From: JAHELQ01 sp964491915
GTDB lineage: Bacteria; Acidobacteriota; Aminicenantia; UBA2199
Direction of reading: 5' to 3'
Assembly (NCBI GenBank): GCA_964491915.1
Contig: CAZBHS010000030.1
Location: forward strand, 8,660 to 72,659
DNA: 64,000 nt
Below, piece by piece: positions 1-9,951 of this stretch; the first letter of the stretch is position 1, and the number at the start of each line of letters is the position of its first letter. A program made the position numbers and the translations under genes. Below the pieces are notes generated by a model. The model was not told the DNA's origin. It was given only the letters and a program-made list of their open reading frames with translations, and did no database searches.

Positions 1-96
1 CCCGACAATCATCGCTGGTGGAATTTAAATCAAGTGTATCTTGAATCTTTGATTTTTGACCAATATGTGGCAATGGTTTTTTATGCGATAAAGTAG
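1..96 (+). CDS. C-terminal end of an unidentified protein (partial)
   Basis: Frame 1 is open from the first base to a TAG at 94-96, giving 31 residues rich in aromatic side chains (for example RWWNLNQVYLES). The 5' end lies outside the window. A run of eight T follows at 102-109 without a clear stem before it. The piece is too short to assign to a family, and a chance open frame of this length is possible. Confidence 0.35.
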   Translation, partial: PDNHRWWNLNQVYLESLIFDQYVAMVFYAIK

Positions 97-122
97 CGGG
101 CTTTTTTTTCTTCTGGAAGAAT

Positions 123-152
123 CTATTTGTGGGGGCTGAGCCCCTCAAATAG
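123..152. other. Strong inverted repeat upstream of RiPP precursor 1
   Basis: The arms CTATTTG (123-129) and CAAATAG (146-152) pair perfectly, and inside them GGGG pairs with CCCC around a short CTGAG-type loop. No T-tract follows, so this is not a standard terminator. It sits between the end of the partial gene and the precursor-peptide leader and could be an RNA structure, an operator or part of a repeat family. Confidence 0.5.
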
Positions 153-187
153 TAGCATTATCCCGTAGCATTAAAACAAAAAGTAAA

Positions 188-216
188 CTTTTGCAAAAAA
201 AAGTGGGATTTTTTTA
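188..216. repeat. A/T-rich GCA-A(n)-GTGG element, copy A
   Basis: This stretch has TTTTGC, eight A, GTGGGA and seven T. A closely similar stretch occurs at 21114-21144, just after RiPP precursor 3. Both can fold into a weak A/T hairpin around GTGG. The similarity is real but low in complexity, so a shared function is only suggested. Confidence 0.3.
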
Positions 217-327
217 TAAAAAAATAGTATTTTTTTTTGGAGTTTGTTATAATTCGTTTGGAGCTAATCAATGCCCAGTTTAGCAACATGTCAAATGCAA
301 GTTTCTTGTAGATTTTTAAGGAGCACC

Positions 328-366
328 ATGATACAGGATAAATATATCATCGCCTTTCGAAGCTAA
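328..366 (+). CDS. 12-residue upstream mini-ORF (possible leader peptide)
   Basis: ATG at 328 follows a perfect AAGGAG at 318-323 and reads 12 codons (MIQDKYIIAFRS) to TAA at 364-366. It ends 25 bases before the start of precursor peptide 1, which has its own AAGGAG. A ribosome-loaded mini-ORF there could couple or attenuate expression of the precursor. It is too short for composition evidence, so the call rests on the Shine-Dalgarno site and position. Confidence 0.35.
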   Translation: MIQDKYIIAFRS

Positions 367-391
367 ATGTATGAAACAAGGAGATAAAAAA

Positions 392-562
392 ATGAAGCAA
401 AACAAACTCAACAAAAAACTCACTTTGGCAAAAAAAACCATCATGAACATGTCCACCCAGGACATGAAACAGATTTACGGAGGAATCGATACTCTTCTTC
501 TAACGTTGTGTGATTGCCCCGAAAACACAGATTTGATTTTTACCCGTAGATCTTGTGATTGA
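392..562 (+). CDS. Lanthipeptide-like RiPP precursor peptide 1
   Basis: This 56-residue peptide has a leader of the KKLTLAKKTI...MSTQDMKQIYGG type, as in the GG-leader precursors of Bacteroidota and Aminicenantes annotated as class I lanthipeptides. The core after the double glycine (IDTLLLTLCDCPENTD...) holds three Cys and several Thr/Ser. I chose ATG 392 over the in-frame ATG 371 because AAGGAG at 378-383 sits eight bases before it. TATAAT at 248-253 may be part of the promoter. No dehydratase, cyclase, radical SAM maturase or transporter is adjacent, so modification would have to be done in trans. The family call from the leader is fairly safe; the mature product is unknown. Confidence 0.7.
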   Translation: MKQNKLNKKLTLAKKTIMNMSTQDMKQIYGGIDTLLLTLCDCPENTDLIFTRRSCD

Positions 563-909
563 TGAGCGCTTGTCTGGATTTTTTTTGTAATTACAATCAT
601 TACTCCCACTCAATGATTGCAATTAATGGACTACAATTTTATACCACCCCAAAGGTAAAAAAATTGAATTTTTCCGCTTTTCTTTGGTTTATCTCCCCGG
701 CTATAATTGGCGAATTTTTATGAATAATGCGCAAAAAGGACAAAAAAGAATGTGTGAATTTTCTGTTCTACCTGCCCCAAACCAAGGAAAGTGTTCACTA
801 AATCAGACGAGTTTCCGATTTATCGGATTTAAAGAAATGTAGAAGACTGGAACGGCGCTGCGACATTAGTCCAGCGCCTCCGGTCTTTAATTTCCCCCAA
901 AATAAAATC
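563..909. other. Intergenic stretch between precursor 1 and glmS
   Basis: This A/T-rich stretch between a plus-strand precursor gene and the 3' end of the minus-strand glmS operon contains no convincing ORF. Its only clear structure is the hairpin at 843-887. Confidence 0.5.
843..887 (-). terminator. Hairpin terminator after the glmS operon
   Basis: GGCGCTG pairs with CAGCGCC (7 bp), and the outer arms AAGAC (843-847) and GTCTT (883-887) extend the stem with a small internal loop. It lies 22 bases past the glmS stop. The flanking T content is modest on both sides, so it may act in both directions or only weakly. Confidence 0.55.
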
Positions 910-2736
<1,827 letters not shown>

Positions 2737-2753
2737 ATCTCCCTCCTCAGGTT

Positions 2754-4133
2754 TTATTTAAAATGAGATAACTGGGTTTTCCCTAATGGATACACATTGA
2801 AGCCCATGTGATACAAATCATGGTGGTTTAAAATATTCCTTCCATCAAAAATAAACGCCGGCTTCTTCATTGATGCAAAAATTTTTTGGTAATCAAGCGA
2901 CCGATATTCATCCCATTCCGTGATGATGGCAATCGCGTCGGCGCCTTCGGCGGCTTTGTATGGATCCGGTTCATACGTCACCAATTGATCGATTCCTTCA
3001 AGATCAATTCTGGCATTGTCCAAAGCCTTGGGATCGCTGATGATTACCTGCGCATGTTCCTCCAAAAGTTTCCTGGTGATATCGATGGCGGGCGATTCCC
3101 GGGTGTCTCCGGTGTTTGCTTTAAACGCAAATCCGAATAGCGCGATTTTTTTATTCGCCACAGTGCTGAACATCTCTTTGACAATCTGCCGTACAAAACG
3201 GTCTTTCTGAAAATCATTCATTTTGATGACCTGATGCCAATAATCCGCCACTTCGTCAAGGTGATAGCTCCGGGCGATGTAGACAAGGTTTAGGATGTCC
3301 TTTTTGAAACATGAACCGCCGAATCCCACACTGGGATTCAAGAATTTATTTCCAATCCGGGAATCGGCGCCAACTGCGTAGGAGATTTCAGCGATATCGG
3401 CATCTGTCTTCTCGCACAACGCGCTGATGGAATTGATGGATGATATCCGCTGCGCCAGGAACGCGTTGGCTACCAATTTGGACAATTCGGACGACCACAA
3501 ATTGGCGGTGATGATCCGGTTTTCCGGCAACCAGTGTCTATAAATAGCCGCGATCTCTTCCGCCGCCGCCAGGCCTTTTTCAGTTTTATGGGAGCCGATG
3601 AGGACGCGGTCGCCTTCCAACAAATCGGAAATCGCTGTGCCTTCGGCTAAAAATTCAGGATTGGATACGACTTCGAAATGAAAATCCTTGTCATTTGCTT
3701 TAAGAATCCGTTCCATCGCTTCGGCGGTCCGCACCGGGAGCGTGCTTTTTTCGACGATTGTCTTGTCGCCGTTCGCATGCTCGACAATCTGGTGGGCGGT
3801 TTTTTCCCAATATTGAAGGTCGGAAGCCATCCCCGCCCCTTCGCCGAATGTTTTGGTCGGTGTATTGACGGAAACAAAAATAATATCAGCTTCCCGGATA
3901 CCTTCCTCCACGTTGGTGTCGAAAAAAAGGTTCCGACCGCGGCATTCCCGCACAACCTCATCGAGTCCCGGCTCGAAAATCGGCAGATTATCGGAGTTCC
4001 ATTGTTTGATTTTTTCATGATTTATATCAACGACATTCACTTTGTATTCGGGGCACTTTAACGCGATTACAGCCATTGTGGGCCCTCCCACGTAACCCGC
4101 TCCTATACACAAGATATTTTTCTTAAATTCCAT
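2754..4133 (-). CDS. ugd: UDP-glucose 6-dehydrogenase (animal-type)
   Basis: This 459-residue NAD-dependent enzyme oxidises UDP-glucose to UDP-glucuronate in two steps. The Rossmann motif GAGYVGGPT is near the N-terminus, and the catalytic Cys is residue 275 in GFGGSCFKKD. Further blocks are EKSTLPVR, SNPEFLAEGTA, SSELSKL and GFAFKANTGDTRESPA. Wording such as CPEYKVNVVDIN and LAQRISSINSISALCE matches the UGDH of animals and plants much more closely than the usual bacterial TuaD/Ugd type. The gene lies 11 bases after the epimerase, and the two act in succession (UDP-Glc to UDP-GlcA to UDP-GalA). Confidence 0.93.
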   Translation of the reverse strand: MEFKKNILCIGAGYVGGPTMAVIALKCPEYKVNVVDINHEKIKQWNSDNLPIFEPGLDEVVRECRGRNLFFDTNVEEGIREADIIFVSVNTPTKTFGEGAGMASDLQYWEKTAHQIVEHANGDKTIVEKSTLPVRTAEAMERILKANDKDFHFEVVSNPEFLAEGTAISDLLEGDRVLIGSHKTEKGLAAAEEIAAIYRHWLPENRIITANLWSSELSKLVANAFLAQRISSINSISALCEKTDADIAEISYAVGADSRIGNKFLNPSVGFGGSCFKKDILNLVYIARSYHLDEVADYWHQVIKMNDFQKDRFVRQIVKEMFSTVANKKIALFGFAFKANTGDTRESPAIDITRKLLEEHAQVIISDPKALDNARIDLEGIDQLVTYEPDPYKAAEGADAIAIITEWDEYRSLDYQKIFASMKKPAFIFDGRNILNHHDLYHMGFNVYPLGKTQLSHFK

Positions 4134-4144
4134 GATCTCTCCTT

Positions 4145-5248
4145 TCAGATCTGTATATTAAAATAATGTTTGTACCAATCGACAAAATGTGAAACACCTT
4201 CCTCTATCGATGTCTCAGGTTTGAAGCCCACATAGTCGTACAATGCGTCTATGTCGGCGTATGTGGCGGGGACATCTCCCTTTTGCATCGGTAGATAATT
4301 GATATTGGCTTTTTTCCCGATTTTTTCCTCGATGATCTGGATAAATGTCTTTAGATTCACCGGTTTGTGATTGCCAATGTTAAAAATCCTGTACGGCGCT
4401 TTCGATGTCGCCGGATCCGGGGCCATTCCGTTCCATTCGGTGTTTGGCACGGGTACTCTCAACATTACCCGGTACACGCCCTCGACAATATCGTCAATGT
4501 AGGTAAAGTCGCGCTTCATGTTGCCGTGATTGAATACATCGATAGGAACATCCTCGACTATTTTTTTTGTAAAAATAAAAGTCGCCATGTCTGGGCGTCC
4601 CCAGGGGCCGTAGACGGTAAAAAATCGAAGACCGGTGGTGGGAACACCAAATAGGTGGGAATAGGTGTGGGCCATCAATTCACTGGATTTTTTGGTGGCC
4701 GCGTACAACGAGATTGGATGGTCCACGTTGTGGTGAACCGAAAACGGCATTTTTTCATTCGAGCCGTAAACGGAGGAAGAGGAGGCGTAAGCCAGGTGTT
4801 TTACCGGGTGGTTGCGACAATTTTCGAGAATATTCAGAAATCCTGTAATATTGCTCTGAATGTAGGCGTGAGGATTCTCGAGGGAATAGCGAACGCCGGC
4901 CTGAGCTGCTAAATGAACGACATAATCCGGTTTGGTTTCTTGAAAAATGTCATTGATCATCGCGGTATCCGTGAGCTCTGTTTTGTAGAATTTCAACAAT
5001 GGTTGCGCGTCTGCGGTGATCGCGGAATTTTTTACTAAGGCGTTGACATCCTCCGGGGCGAAACCCAATGTCAACAACCGGTCCGTCTTGAGTGTCGGCG
5101 AGTAGTAATCGTTGAGGTTATCGATGCCAACGACATGAATACCTTGAGCGATTAATTTTTTTGTAAGGTGAAAGCCAATAAATCCTGCCATCCCGGTGAG
5201 AAGCACTTTTTTCTCACAATTCCGATTCGGTGTGTTTTTCTCTTGCAT
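4145..5248 (-). CDS. NAD-dependent epimerase, probably UDP-glucuronate 4-epimerase
   Basis: This 367-residue extended short-chain dehydrogenase/reductase has a nucleotide-binding GMAGFIG at residues 19-25 and an active-site YAATK with Tyr182 and Lys186. The wording NLNDYYSPTLK, LAAQAGVRYSLENP, SSSSVYG and LRFFTVYGPWGRPDMA is typical of the UDP-glucuronate 4-epimerase group. It would convert UDP-GlcA made by the next gene into UDP-GalA for surface polysaccharide. It is the first gene of the operon, with TATAAT on the minus strand at 5294-5299. An unusual polar N-terminal tail (MQEKNTPNRNCEKK) precedes the fold. Confidence 0.88.
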   Translation of the reverse strand: MQEKNTPNRNCEKKVLLTGMAGFIGFHLTKKLIAQGIHVVGIDNLNDYYSPTLKTDRLLTLGFAPEDVNALVKNSAITADAQPLLKFYKTELTDTAMINDIFQETKPDYVVHLAAQAGVRYSLENPHAYIQSNITGFLNILENCRNHPVKHLAYASSSSVYGSNEKMPFSVHHNVDHPISLYAATKKSSELMAHTYSHLFGVPTTGLRFFTVYGPWGRPDMATFIFTKKIVEDVPIDVFNHGNMKRDFTYIDDIVEGVYRVMLRVPVPNTEWNGMAPDPATSKAPYRIFNIGNHKPVNLKTFIQIIEEKIGKKANINYLPMQKGDVPATYADIDALYDYVGFKPETSIEEGVSHFVDWYKHYFNIQI

Positions 5249-5293
5249 CTAATATTCCTGTTGGGTTATTTTATCTTCCATTTTGTATGAAAA

Positions 5294-5299
5294 ATTATA
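5294..5299 (-). promoter_or_regulatory. Candidate -10 box of the nucleotide-sugar operon
   Basis: A perfect TATAAT on the minus strand lies about 45 bases before the epimerase ATG. No good -35 match is seen at 17 bases (TTTTAT only), so the call is weak. Confidence 0.35.
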
Positions 5300-5380
5300 A
5301 CACATCTTACACTAAAATAAAAAAGAATGAGTTAAGTTAATCCTGTTTTGCCGGGTTATTGGAATAAATTGACGAGGCGC

Positions 5381-5418
5381 AAACAAGGGGGCGAATGCTG
5401 AAATTCCGCCCCCTGTTT
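5381..5418 (-). terminator. Hairpin terminator after the TonB-like gene
   Basis: GGGGGCG pairs with CGCCCCC (7 bp), and AAACA pairs with TGTTT outside one bulged base. It lies about 30 bases past the stop at 5448 and before the epimerase promoter. The following T-tract is short (TTGTTTG on the minus strand). Confidence 0.6.
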
Positions 5419-5447
5419 CCGGGATGTGATAGAGACGGTTGAGTCGC

Positions 5448-6182
5448 CTAACGCAGATTGAATGTAATCGTGACTGTGAACACCACGGGTTTTGGGACTC
5501 CGTTCACGATGTAAGGTTCGTAAATCCATTGGCGCACCGCCGCCACCGCCGCGTTTTTCAACAACGGGTGACCGGAGATGACCTTTGTTGTCTTGACATT
5601 CCCGTAGATATCGGTGACCGCTTCGATAATAACCACGCCTCTGACTCTGGCGATCATCGCTGTTTTGGGATATTGCGGTTCGATGCGGCGAACCAGTTTC
5701 GGCGCCGTGACCTGGCTGACTCTCAAAACCGGAGCATCCGTCGCCTCGCCCATACCGCCCATCACGCCTTCCCAGGAACCGCCGACGATTCCTTCGTCGA
5801 ATCCACCCACCACGCCGTCGGGATCTCCAAATTCAGGTAGCTCTTCTTCTTCGATGGTTGCCGGCGGCGCCAAAGGCGCCACAAATTGAGTGGTGGGGAC
5901 AGGCTTGGGTTTCGCTGCCCGCGGCGCCTTTTTCTCGGTATTGGGGCGACGGCCTTTGCCTTTGCTTGCGGGCTTGCCTGCCGGAGGGGTCGGTAGGGGA
6001 GGAGTGGTCAATGTCACACTGGTGACTTTCAGTTCCGGTAGTTGAGTGGACGCGTCCATCAACGGGGCAACGATTAGGGTGACCGCGATCAAGGCGTGTA
6101 AGAGGGCGGAAAGCGGAAACAAGAGCCAGGTCTTGGTCTTTTGTTTTTCCACCATCACACTACTAAACAATTTCTTTTCCAT
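5448..6182 (-). CDS. TonB-family energy transducer
   Basis: This 244-residue protein has one N-terminal membrane segment (FPLSALLHALIAVTLIVAPL) and a periplasmic Pro/Lys-rich linker. A Gly-rich stretch with GGFDEG and GGSWEG follows, then a C-terminal TonB domain: RRIEPQYPKTAMIARVRGVV, GHPLLKNAAVAAVRQWIYEP and the end VTITFNLR. It would link inner-membrane proton-motive force to an outer-membrane receptor; no ExbB/ExbD is in the window. ATG 6182 is preferred over the longer frame from 6221 because AGGAGG lies directly before it and the extra 13 residues would overlap the upstream ORF. Confidence 0.85.
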   Translation of the reverse strand: MEKKLFSSVMVEKQKTKTWLLFPLSALLHALIAVTLIVAPLMDASTQLPELKVTSVTLTTPPLPTPPAGKPASKGKGRRPNTEKKAPRAAKPKPVPTTQFVAPLAPPATIEEEELPEFGDPDGVVGGFDEGIVGGSWEGVMGGMGEATDAPVLRVSQVTAPKLVRRIEPQYPKTAMIARVRGVVIIEAVTDIYGNVKTTKVISGHPLLKNAAVAAVRQWIYEPYIVNGVPKPVVFTVTITFNLR

Positions 6183-6192
6183 TGTAACCTCC

Positions 6193-6492
6193 TCATGGGT
6201 CCATGGCTTGTGTCCTTCCACCCATAAGATGTGCTAAATGGAAGATTTCTTCGTCCTGTTTCCTGTTTCCGGTCAGGTTGAAGAGAAAATTTTTGGAGGC
6301 TATCGCCTGGGACCCGGCAACGAAGATTGCAATCCTGGGTGACGAATAGGGTGATACCCCTGAAGCCTCCGATAATATAGCGTGGGCCTCTTCGTTCACC
6401 TCGAAAAGGTTCAGTTCGTTGATATCGAACACCAGATATTTGTCCAGACGCTTGAGTAGGTGTAGCTCTTTTGTTTGCAGTAAATCCGTCAT
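6193..6492 (-). CDS. Small protein with a PqqD/radical-SAM-maturase-like N-terminus
   Basis: This 99-residue ORF ends 10 bases before the TonB-like start, so the two are probably cotranscribed. The segment LLKRLDKYLVFDINELNLFEVNEEAHAIL recalls the N-terminal recognition domain of peptide-modifying radical SAM enzymes or PqqD-like proteins (KYVLFD...LFEVD...). The rest (SPYSSPRIAIFVAGSQAIAS) matches nothing I know. It may be a stand-alone recognition element or the stump of a broken maturase. The family hint is tentative; the Shine-Dalgarno is weak. Confidence 0.55.
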   Translation of the reverse strand: MTDLLQTKELHLLKRLDKYLVFDINELNLFEVNEEAHAILSEASGVSPYSSPRIAIFVAGSQAIASKNFLFNLTGNRKQDEEIFHLAHLMGGRTQAMDP

Positions 6493-6647
6493 ATCAGGTT
6501 CTCTTACTCCTTTTCATTTTCAGAAAAATCCCGAAATAAACCATCGTTATCCTCTCAAAATGAAGATAGGCAAGGCTAGTCTAGATTAATGCCGGGAAAT
6601 AAGTATAAAGAAACAAAAGATAATTATCAATGTGGGCATTTACGACG

Positions 6648-6689
6648 ATCTCTTGGCTCGTGAATGCCGTTCGACCGGGCGGGGAGAAG
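6648..6689. repeat. Direct repeat, left copy, flanking the R-M cassette
   Basis: Nineteen bases at 6648-6666 are identical to 10785-10803, and the next 23 bases align without gaps at 11 positions, ending in a shared GGAGAAG. The two copies bracket exactly the restriction-modification operon. Its match to the CHAT promoter region suggests a duplicated target or a recombination site. Confidence 0.6.
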
Positions 6690-6704
6690 CGGCGGAGAAT
6701 TGGA

Positions 6705-6732
6705 TTGACATTTCTTTTCATATTGTTATAAT
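6705..6732 (+). promoter_or_regulatory. Promoter of the R-M operon (leaderless)
   Basis: A perfect TTGACA (6705-6710), a 16-base spacer and a perfect TATAAT (6727-6732). The methylase ATG begins at 6742, nine bases later, so transcription would start at or next to the start codon. No Shine-Dalgarno site is present. Confidence 0.8.
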
Positions 6733-6741
6733 CAAGAGCAA

Positions 6742-9700
6742 ATGGATAATCTTGCATTATTATATAAAACGTTAGATTACCAAAATGGGAATCTCCTTCC
6801 GGCTACAGACGATCCTTCACATTGCGAAAATGAAACCGATTGGGTCGAAAAGGGAGAATGGTTATCCGCTGCAAAAAGAGCGGGCGCTGAAAAAGTTTTC
6901 TTCGTCGAAAACAATCCGGTTGTCATATTCGCAGAATGCGGCGCTCAATTACAAGAAAAAGTCAAGACTTTTAACCGGGTGTGGAGTTTGGCCCGCCCCA
7001 GAATTCTGTTTTTGGCGTCTCCTGGCGAGATAACGGTTTATGACCTGGCGCAAAAACCGGTGGATGAAAATAAAGAGAGGGAATGGAGCAAACTCAAGCA
7101 TCTCGATGTGTTCCGGCAGACACTCGACGTGACCAAACAGCTCCAGGCATATCATCGCGATCATCTGGAATCGGGACGCCTCTTTGCCGAAAAGCGGTTC
7201 GGCGATATTAAACATCGCGCAGACAAGTCGTTGATCCGGGACCTGAACACTGTTCGAACCGAGCTTGTAAACGCCGGCCTTTCGGGCGAAAAAGTCAAGT
7301 ACGCCCATGCCCTCATCGGGCGCTCGATATTTATTCGCTACCTTGAAGACCGTAATATAGTGACTGAGGATTATTTTCTGGCTGTGGCGAAGACACAAAC
7401 CGGCTGGGCTGAATTGTTGGGGGAACCCGCTCCAAGAACAGGGATTGATTTCTCCCTCCAGAAAACATTCTATCCCCGGGTATTGTCGAGTAAAGAATTC
7501 ACCTACGCGCTATTCAAAAAACTCGCCCGAGATTTCAACGGGGACATGTTTCCCAATGTGGATGAAGAGGAACCGGCGGTCACCCAGGAACATCTCACGT
7601 TGATGCAGGATCTTCTCTATGGGGATATCGGCGTTCAAAAAAAATTGTTTTTCTATTCTTACCGGTTCAACATTGTTCCCCTTGATTTGATCAGTTCGAT
7701 CTATGAAGCGTTTTATCATGAGACTCCCCTCAATACCTCCAAAACGAACCAGCGGCGCATGGACGGAGCTTTTTACACGCCGCCGGTTTTAGCGGAGTTT
7801 CTCCTTTCCCGCGTCCTGACACCGGAGGTATTGGAACGAAATCCGCGGGTTCTCGACCCAGCCTGCGGTTCCGGCATATTCCTGGTGGAGGCTTTCCGGC
7901 GGATTGTACGGCATAAATGGTGGGAAAAAGGGCAATTACTGACCTTCGAGACTCTCAAAAATATTCTAAAAGAACAGATCGCAGGAATCGAGGTAAACGA
8001 GGAGGCTGCGCGAATCACCGCCTTCAGCCTGTATCTCTCCATGCTCCATTATCTCGAAACACCGGCTATTGACCGGCAAATCCAATCGGGCAACAAATTG
8101 CCCAACCTCCTGGCTTGTGATCGTCGGTCTGAGAATCATTTCCACTGCATTCTCGCGGAAAATGCATTCGATACGAAAACTATTGCCGGCTTTTCCCATT
8201 GGCAAGAGCGGTTCGGCTCTCAGAGCGTCGATGTGGTCATCGGCAATCCGCCATGGGGGGATCCAGGAACCAACGTTGATCAAAGAACCAGGGGTAGAAA
8301 CGATGTTGTTGTAAATTGGTGCACATCTACGGGTAAAGCCATTGGGGATAAAGAGCCTTCGCAAGCTTTTCTCTGGCGCGCGCTCGATTTCCTGAAAACA
8401 GACGGTGTCGGCAGCATGTTAGTACCGGTAGGTGTTCTACTCAAACATCACCCCGCGTCGCAAGAGTTTCGAAAACAATGGCTACAATTTATCGAATTGA
8501 CGGAAGTGTATAATTTTTCTCCTGTACGGAAAGCTTTTTTCAAGGGATCTATTTCGCCCTTTGTCGCCACGATTTTCAAAAAAAGTGTTCAAAATCAGCG
8601 AGAGGTTCGTTATTGGTCCGTTATGCCGAGTGAGAGTATTGTAAAGAATCAAACTGTTCTGCTGTCGAGAAATAATTATAGAATCCTCATGAATCTAGAT
8701 TTGTCCGATCATCGAATCTGGAAAATTTTCTTGTGGGGCTCTAATAAAGATTATGATTTGTTATATTTTATCGAAAACTCCAGGAATACTACGACATTAG
8801 CTGAACAAACTCTCTTGAAAGCTGTTGGATTTAAAAAAGGTAATCAGAAGCGAAAAACTCCTGCTTGGCTCTTAAAATATAAAAAAATAAAGGTAACCAA
8901 TTCATTTTGTAATTATGGAAACTTACGTGATGATGCTTTTGAGAAAATGCCTCCAATGGTTGAACGTTGTGGTTCAGGTGAAGAGCTTTATCATGGACGG
9001 CGATTGATTACTCTCGAGGCTCCCCGTCAGGCTGGAGGCGCGGATGGAAGACTCGTCGCCCGGTTTGTAACCGAGCCCTTCGCGTTTAACCACTCGTTTC
9101 ATGTGGTAAAGCTAAAAAAAGACGAGGATTGGATGTATCTTGTGCTCACCGGCGTACTCTGGTCTTCGCTGGCGCGCTATTTCCTATTTTTCACCTCCCA
9201 TTTCTGGGGAGTCTGGCGGGATAAAGTTCTGGTAAACGAGCGACAGCAACTACCAGTTATTTTTGCTAAAGAAAATCCCGCTACAGGAAAAATCATCCGC
9301 CTCGTCGAAACGCTTCGCTCCTATCAACCTCGAGAACGGAACGCGCTTCATCCGGACGGCGTTCCGGCTGATGAGATCAAACGGCAACGAAAACTGTGGG
9401 AAGATGAACTGGACGAAGCCGTATTCGAGCTCTATGATCTTAGCCAGGAACAAATCGATTTAATCCGCGATTTGTGCGATACAACGCTCCCATTTTATTA
9501 TAGACCGTTCAAGAGCGCCGCCCTGCAGTTGGTGGTCATCAACGATGATGTTTCCGCCATCGAATCCTACATCAAGACCTTCTGCCGCCGCTGGAACGCT
9601 TATCTGGGCGCCGATGAAGAGATGCGGGCGCAGATCCATTTAGGGGCGCACGGCAATATGGTGGCGGTGGAGTTTTTCCCCGCCGATAAGACTGATCCCT

Positions 9701-9951
9701 GGAACCTCGATGTCAGAGATCAAACCTGGAGTCATATCATCGAACAAATCGGCGAAGCATTGGCTCGACCGATGGGGACTTCGCAGGTGGTTCTGGATGG
9801 ATTGCTGCACGTGATTACCGACTCGGCGATCTTTATTGTCAAACGCAACGAGAAACGATTGTGGACCCGCAGTCTTGCCCGTGAAGACGCGGAAGCAACC
9901 ATTTGTAAGCGCATGGTGAACACCACGGCCAAAGGAGAAAATCACAACTGA
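6742..9951 (+). CDS. Eco57I-class N6-adenine DNA methyltransferase of an R-M system
   Basis: This 1069-residue protein has AdoMet-binding motif I at about 371-379 (LDPACGSGIFLVEAF) and catalytic motif IV NPPW at 502-505, the gamma-class order seen in Eco57I/type IIG-like and PglX-like methylases. GAFYTPPVLAEFLLSR just before motif I is the usual entry to the domain. The N-terminal 330 residues (FFVENNPVVIFAECG, RILFLASPG) and the C-terminal third probably hold target recognition and accessory domains. Its TGA overlaps the ATG of the next gene (TGATG), so the two are translationally coupled. The cassette is bracketed by direct repeats, which fits horizontal gain. Confidence 0.88.
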   Translation: MDNLALLYKTLDYQNGNLLPATDDPSHCENETDWVEKGEWLSAAKRAGAEKVFFVENNPVVIFAECGAQLQEKVKTFNRVWSLARPRILFLASPGEITVYDLAQKPVDENKEREWSKLKHLDVFRQTLDVTKQLQAYHRDHLESGRLFAEKRFGDIKHRADKSLIRDLNTVRTELVNAGLSGEKVKYAHALIGRSIFIRYLEDRNIVTEDYFLAVAKTQTGWAELLGEPAPRTGIDFSLQKTFYPRVLSSKEFTYALFKKLARDFNGDMFPNVDEEEPAVTQEHLTLMQDLLYGDIGVQKKLFFYSYRFNIVPLDLISSIYEAFYHETPLNTSKTNQRRMDGAFYTPPVLAEFLLSRVLTPEVLERNPRVLDPACGSGIFLVEAFRRIVRHKWWEKGQLLTFETLKNILKEQIAGIEVNEEAARITAFSLYLSMLHYLETPAIDRQIQSGNKLPNLLACDRRSENHFHCILAENAFDTKTIAGFSHWQERFGSQSVDVVIGNPPWGDPGTNVDQRTRGRNDVVVNWCTSTGKAIGDKEPSQAFLWRALDFLKTDGVGSMLVPVGVLLKHHPASQEFRKQWLQFIELTEVYNFSPVRKAFFKGSISPFVATIFKKSVQNQREVRYWSVMPSESIVKNQTVLLSRNNYRILMNLDLSDHRIWKIFLWGSNKDYDLLYFIENSRNTTTLAEQTLLKAVGFKKGNQKRKTPAWLLKYKKIKVTNSFCNYGNLRDDAFEKMPPMVERCGSGEELYHGRRLITLEAPRQAGGADGRLVARFVTEPFAFNHSFHVVKLKKDEDWMYLVLTGVLWSSLARYFLFFTSHFWGVWRDKVLVNERQQLPVIFAKENPATGKIIRLVETLRSYQPRERNALHPDGVPADEIKRQRKLWEDELDEAVFELYDLSQEQIDLIRDLCDTTLPFYYRPFKSAALQLVVINDDVSAIESYIKTFCRRWNAYLGADEEMRAQIHLGAHGNMVAVEFFPADKTDPWNLDVRDQTWSHIIEQIGEALARPMGTSQVVLDGLLHVITDSAIFIVKRNEKRLWTRSLAREDAEATICKRMVNTTAKGENHN

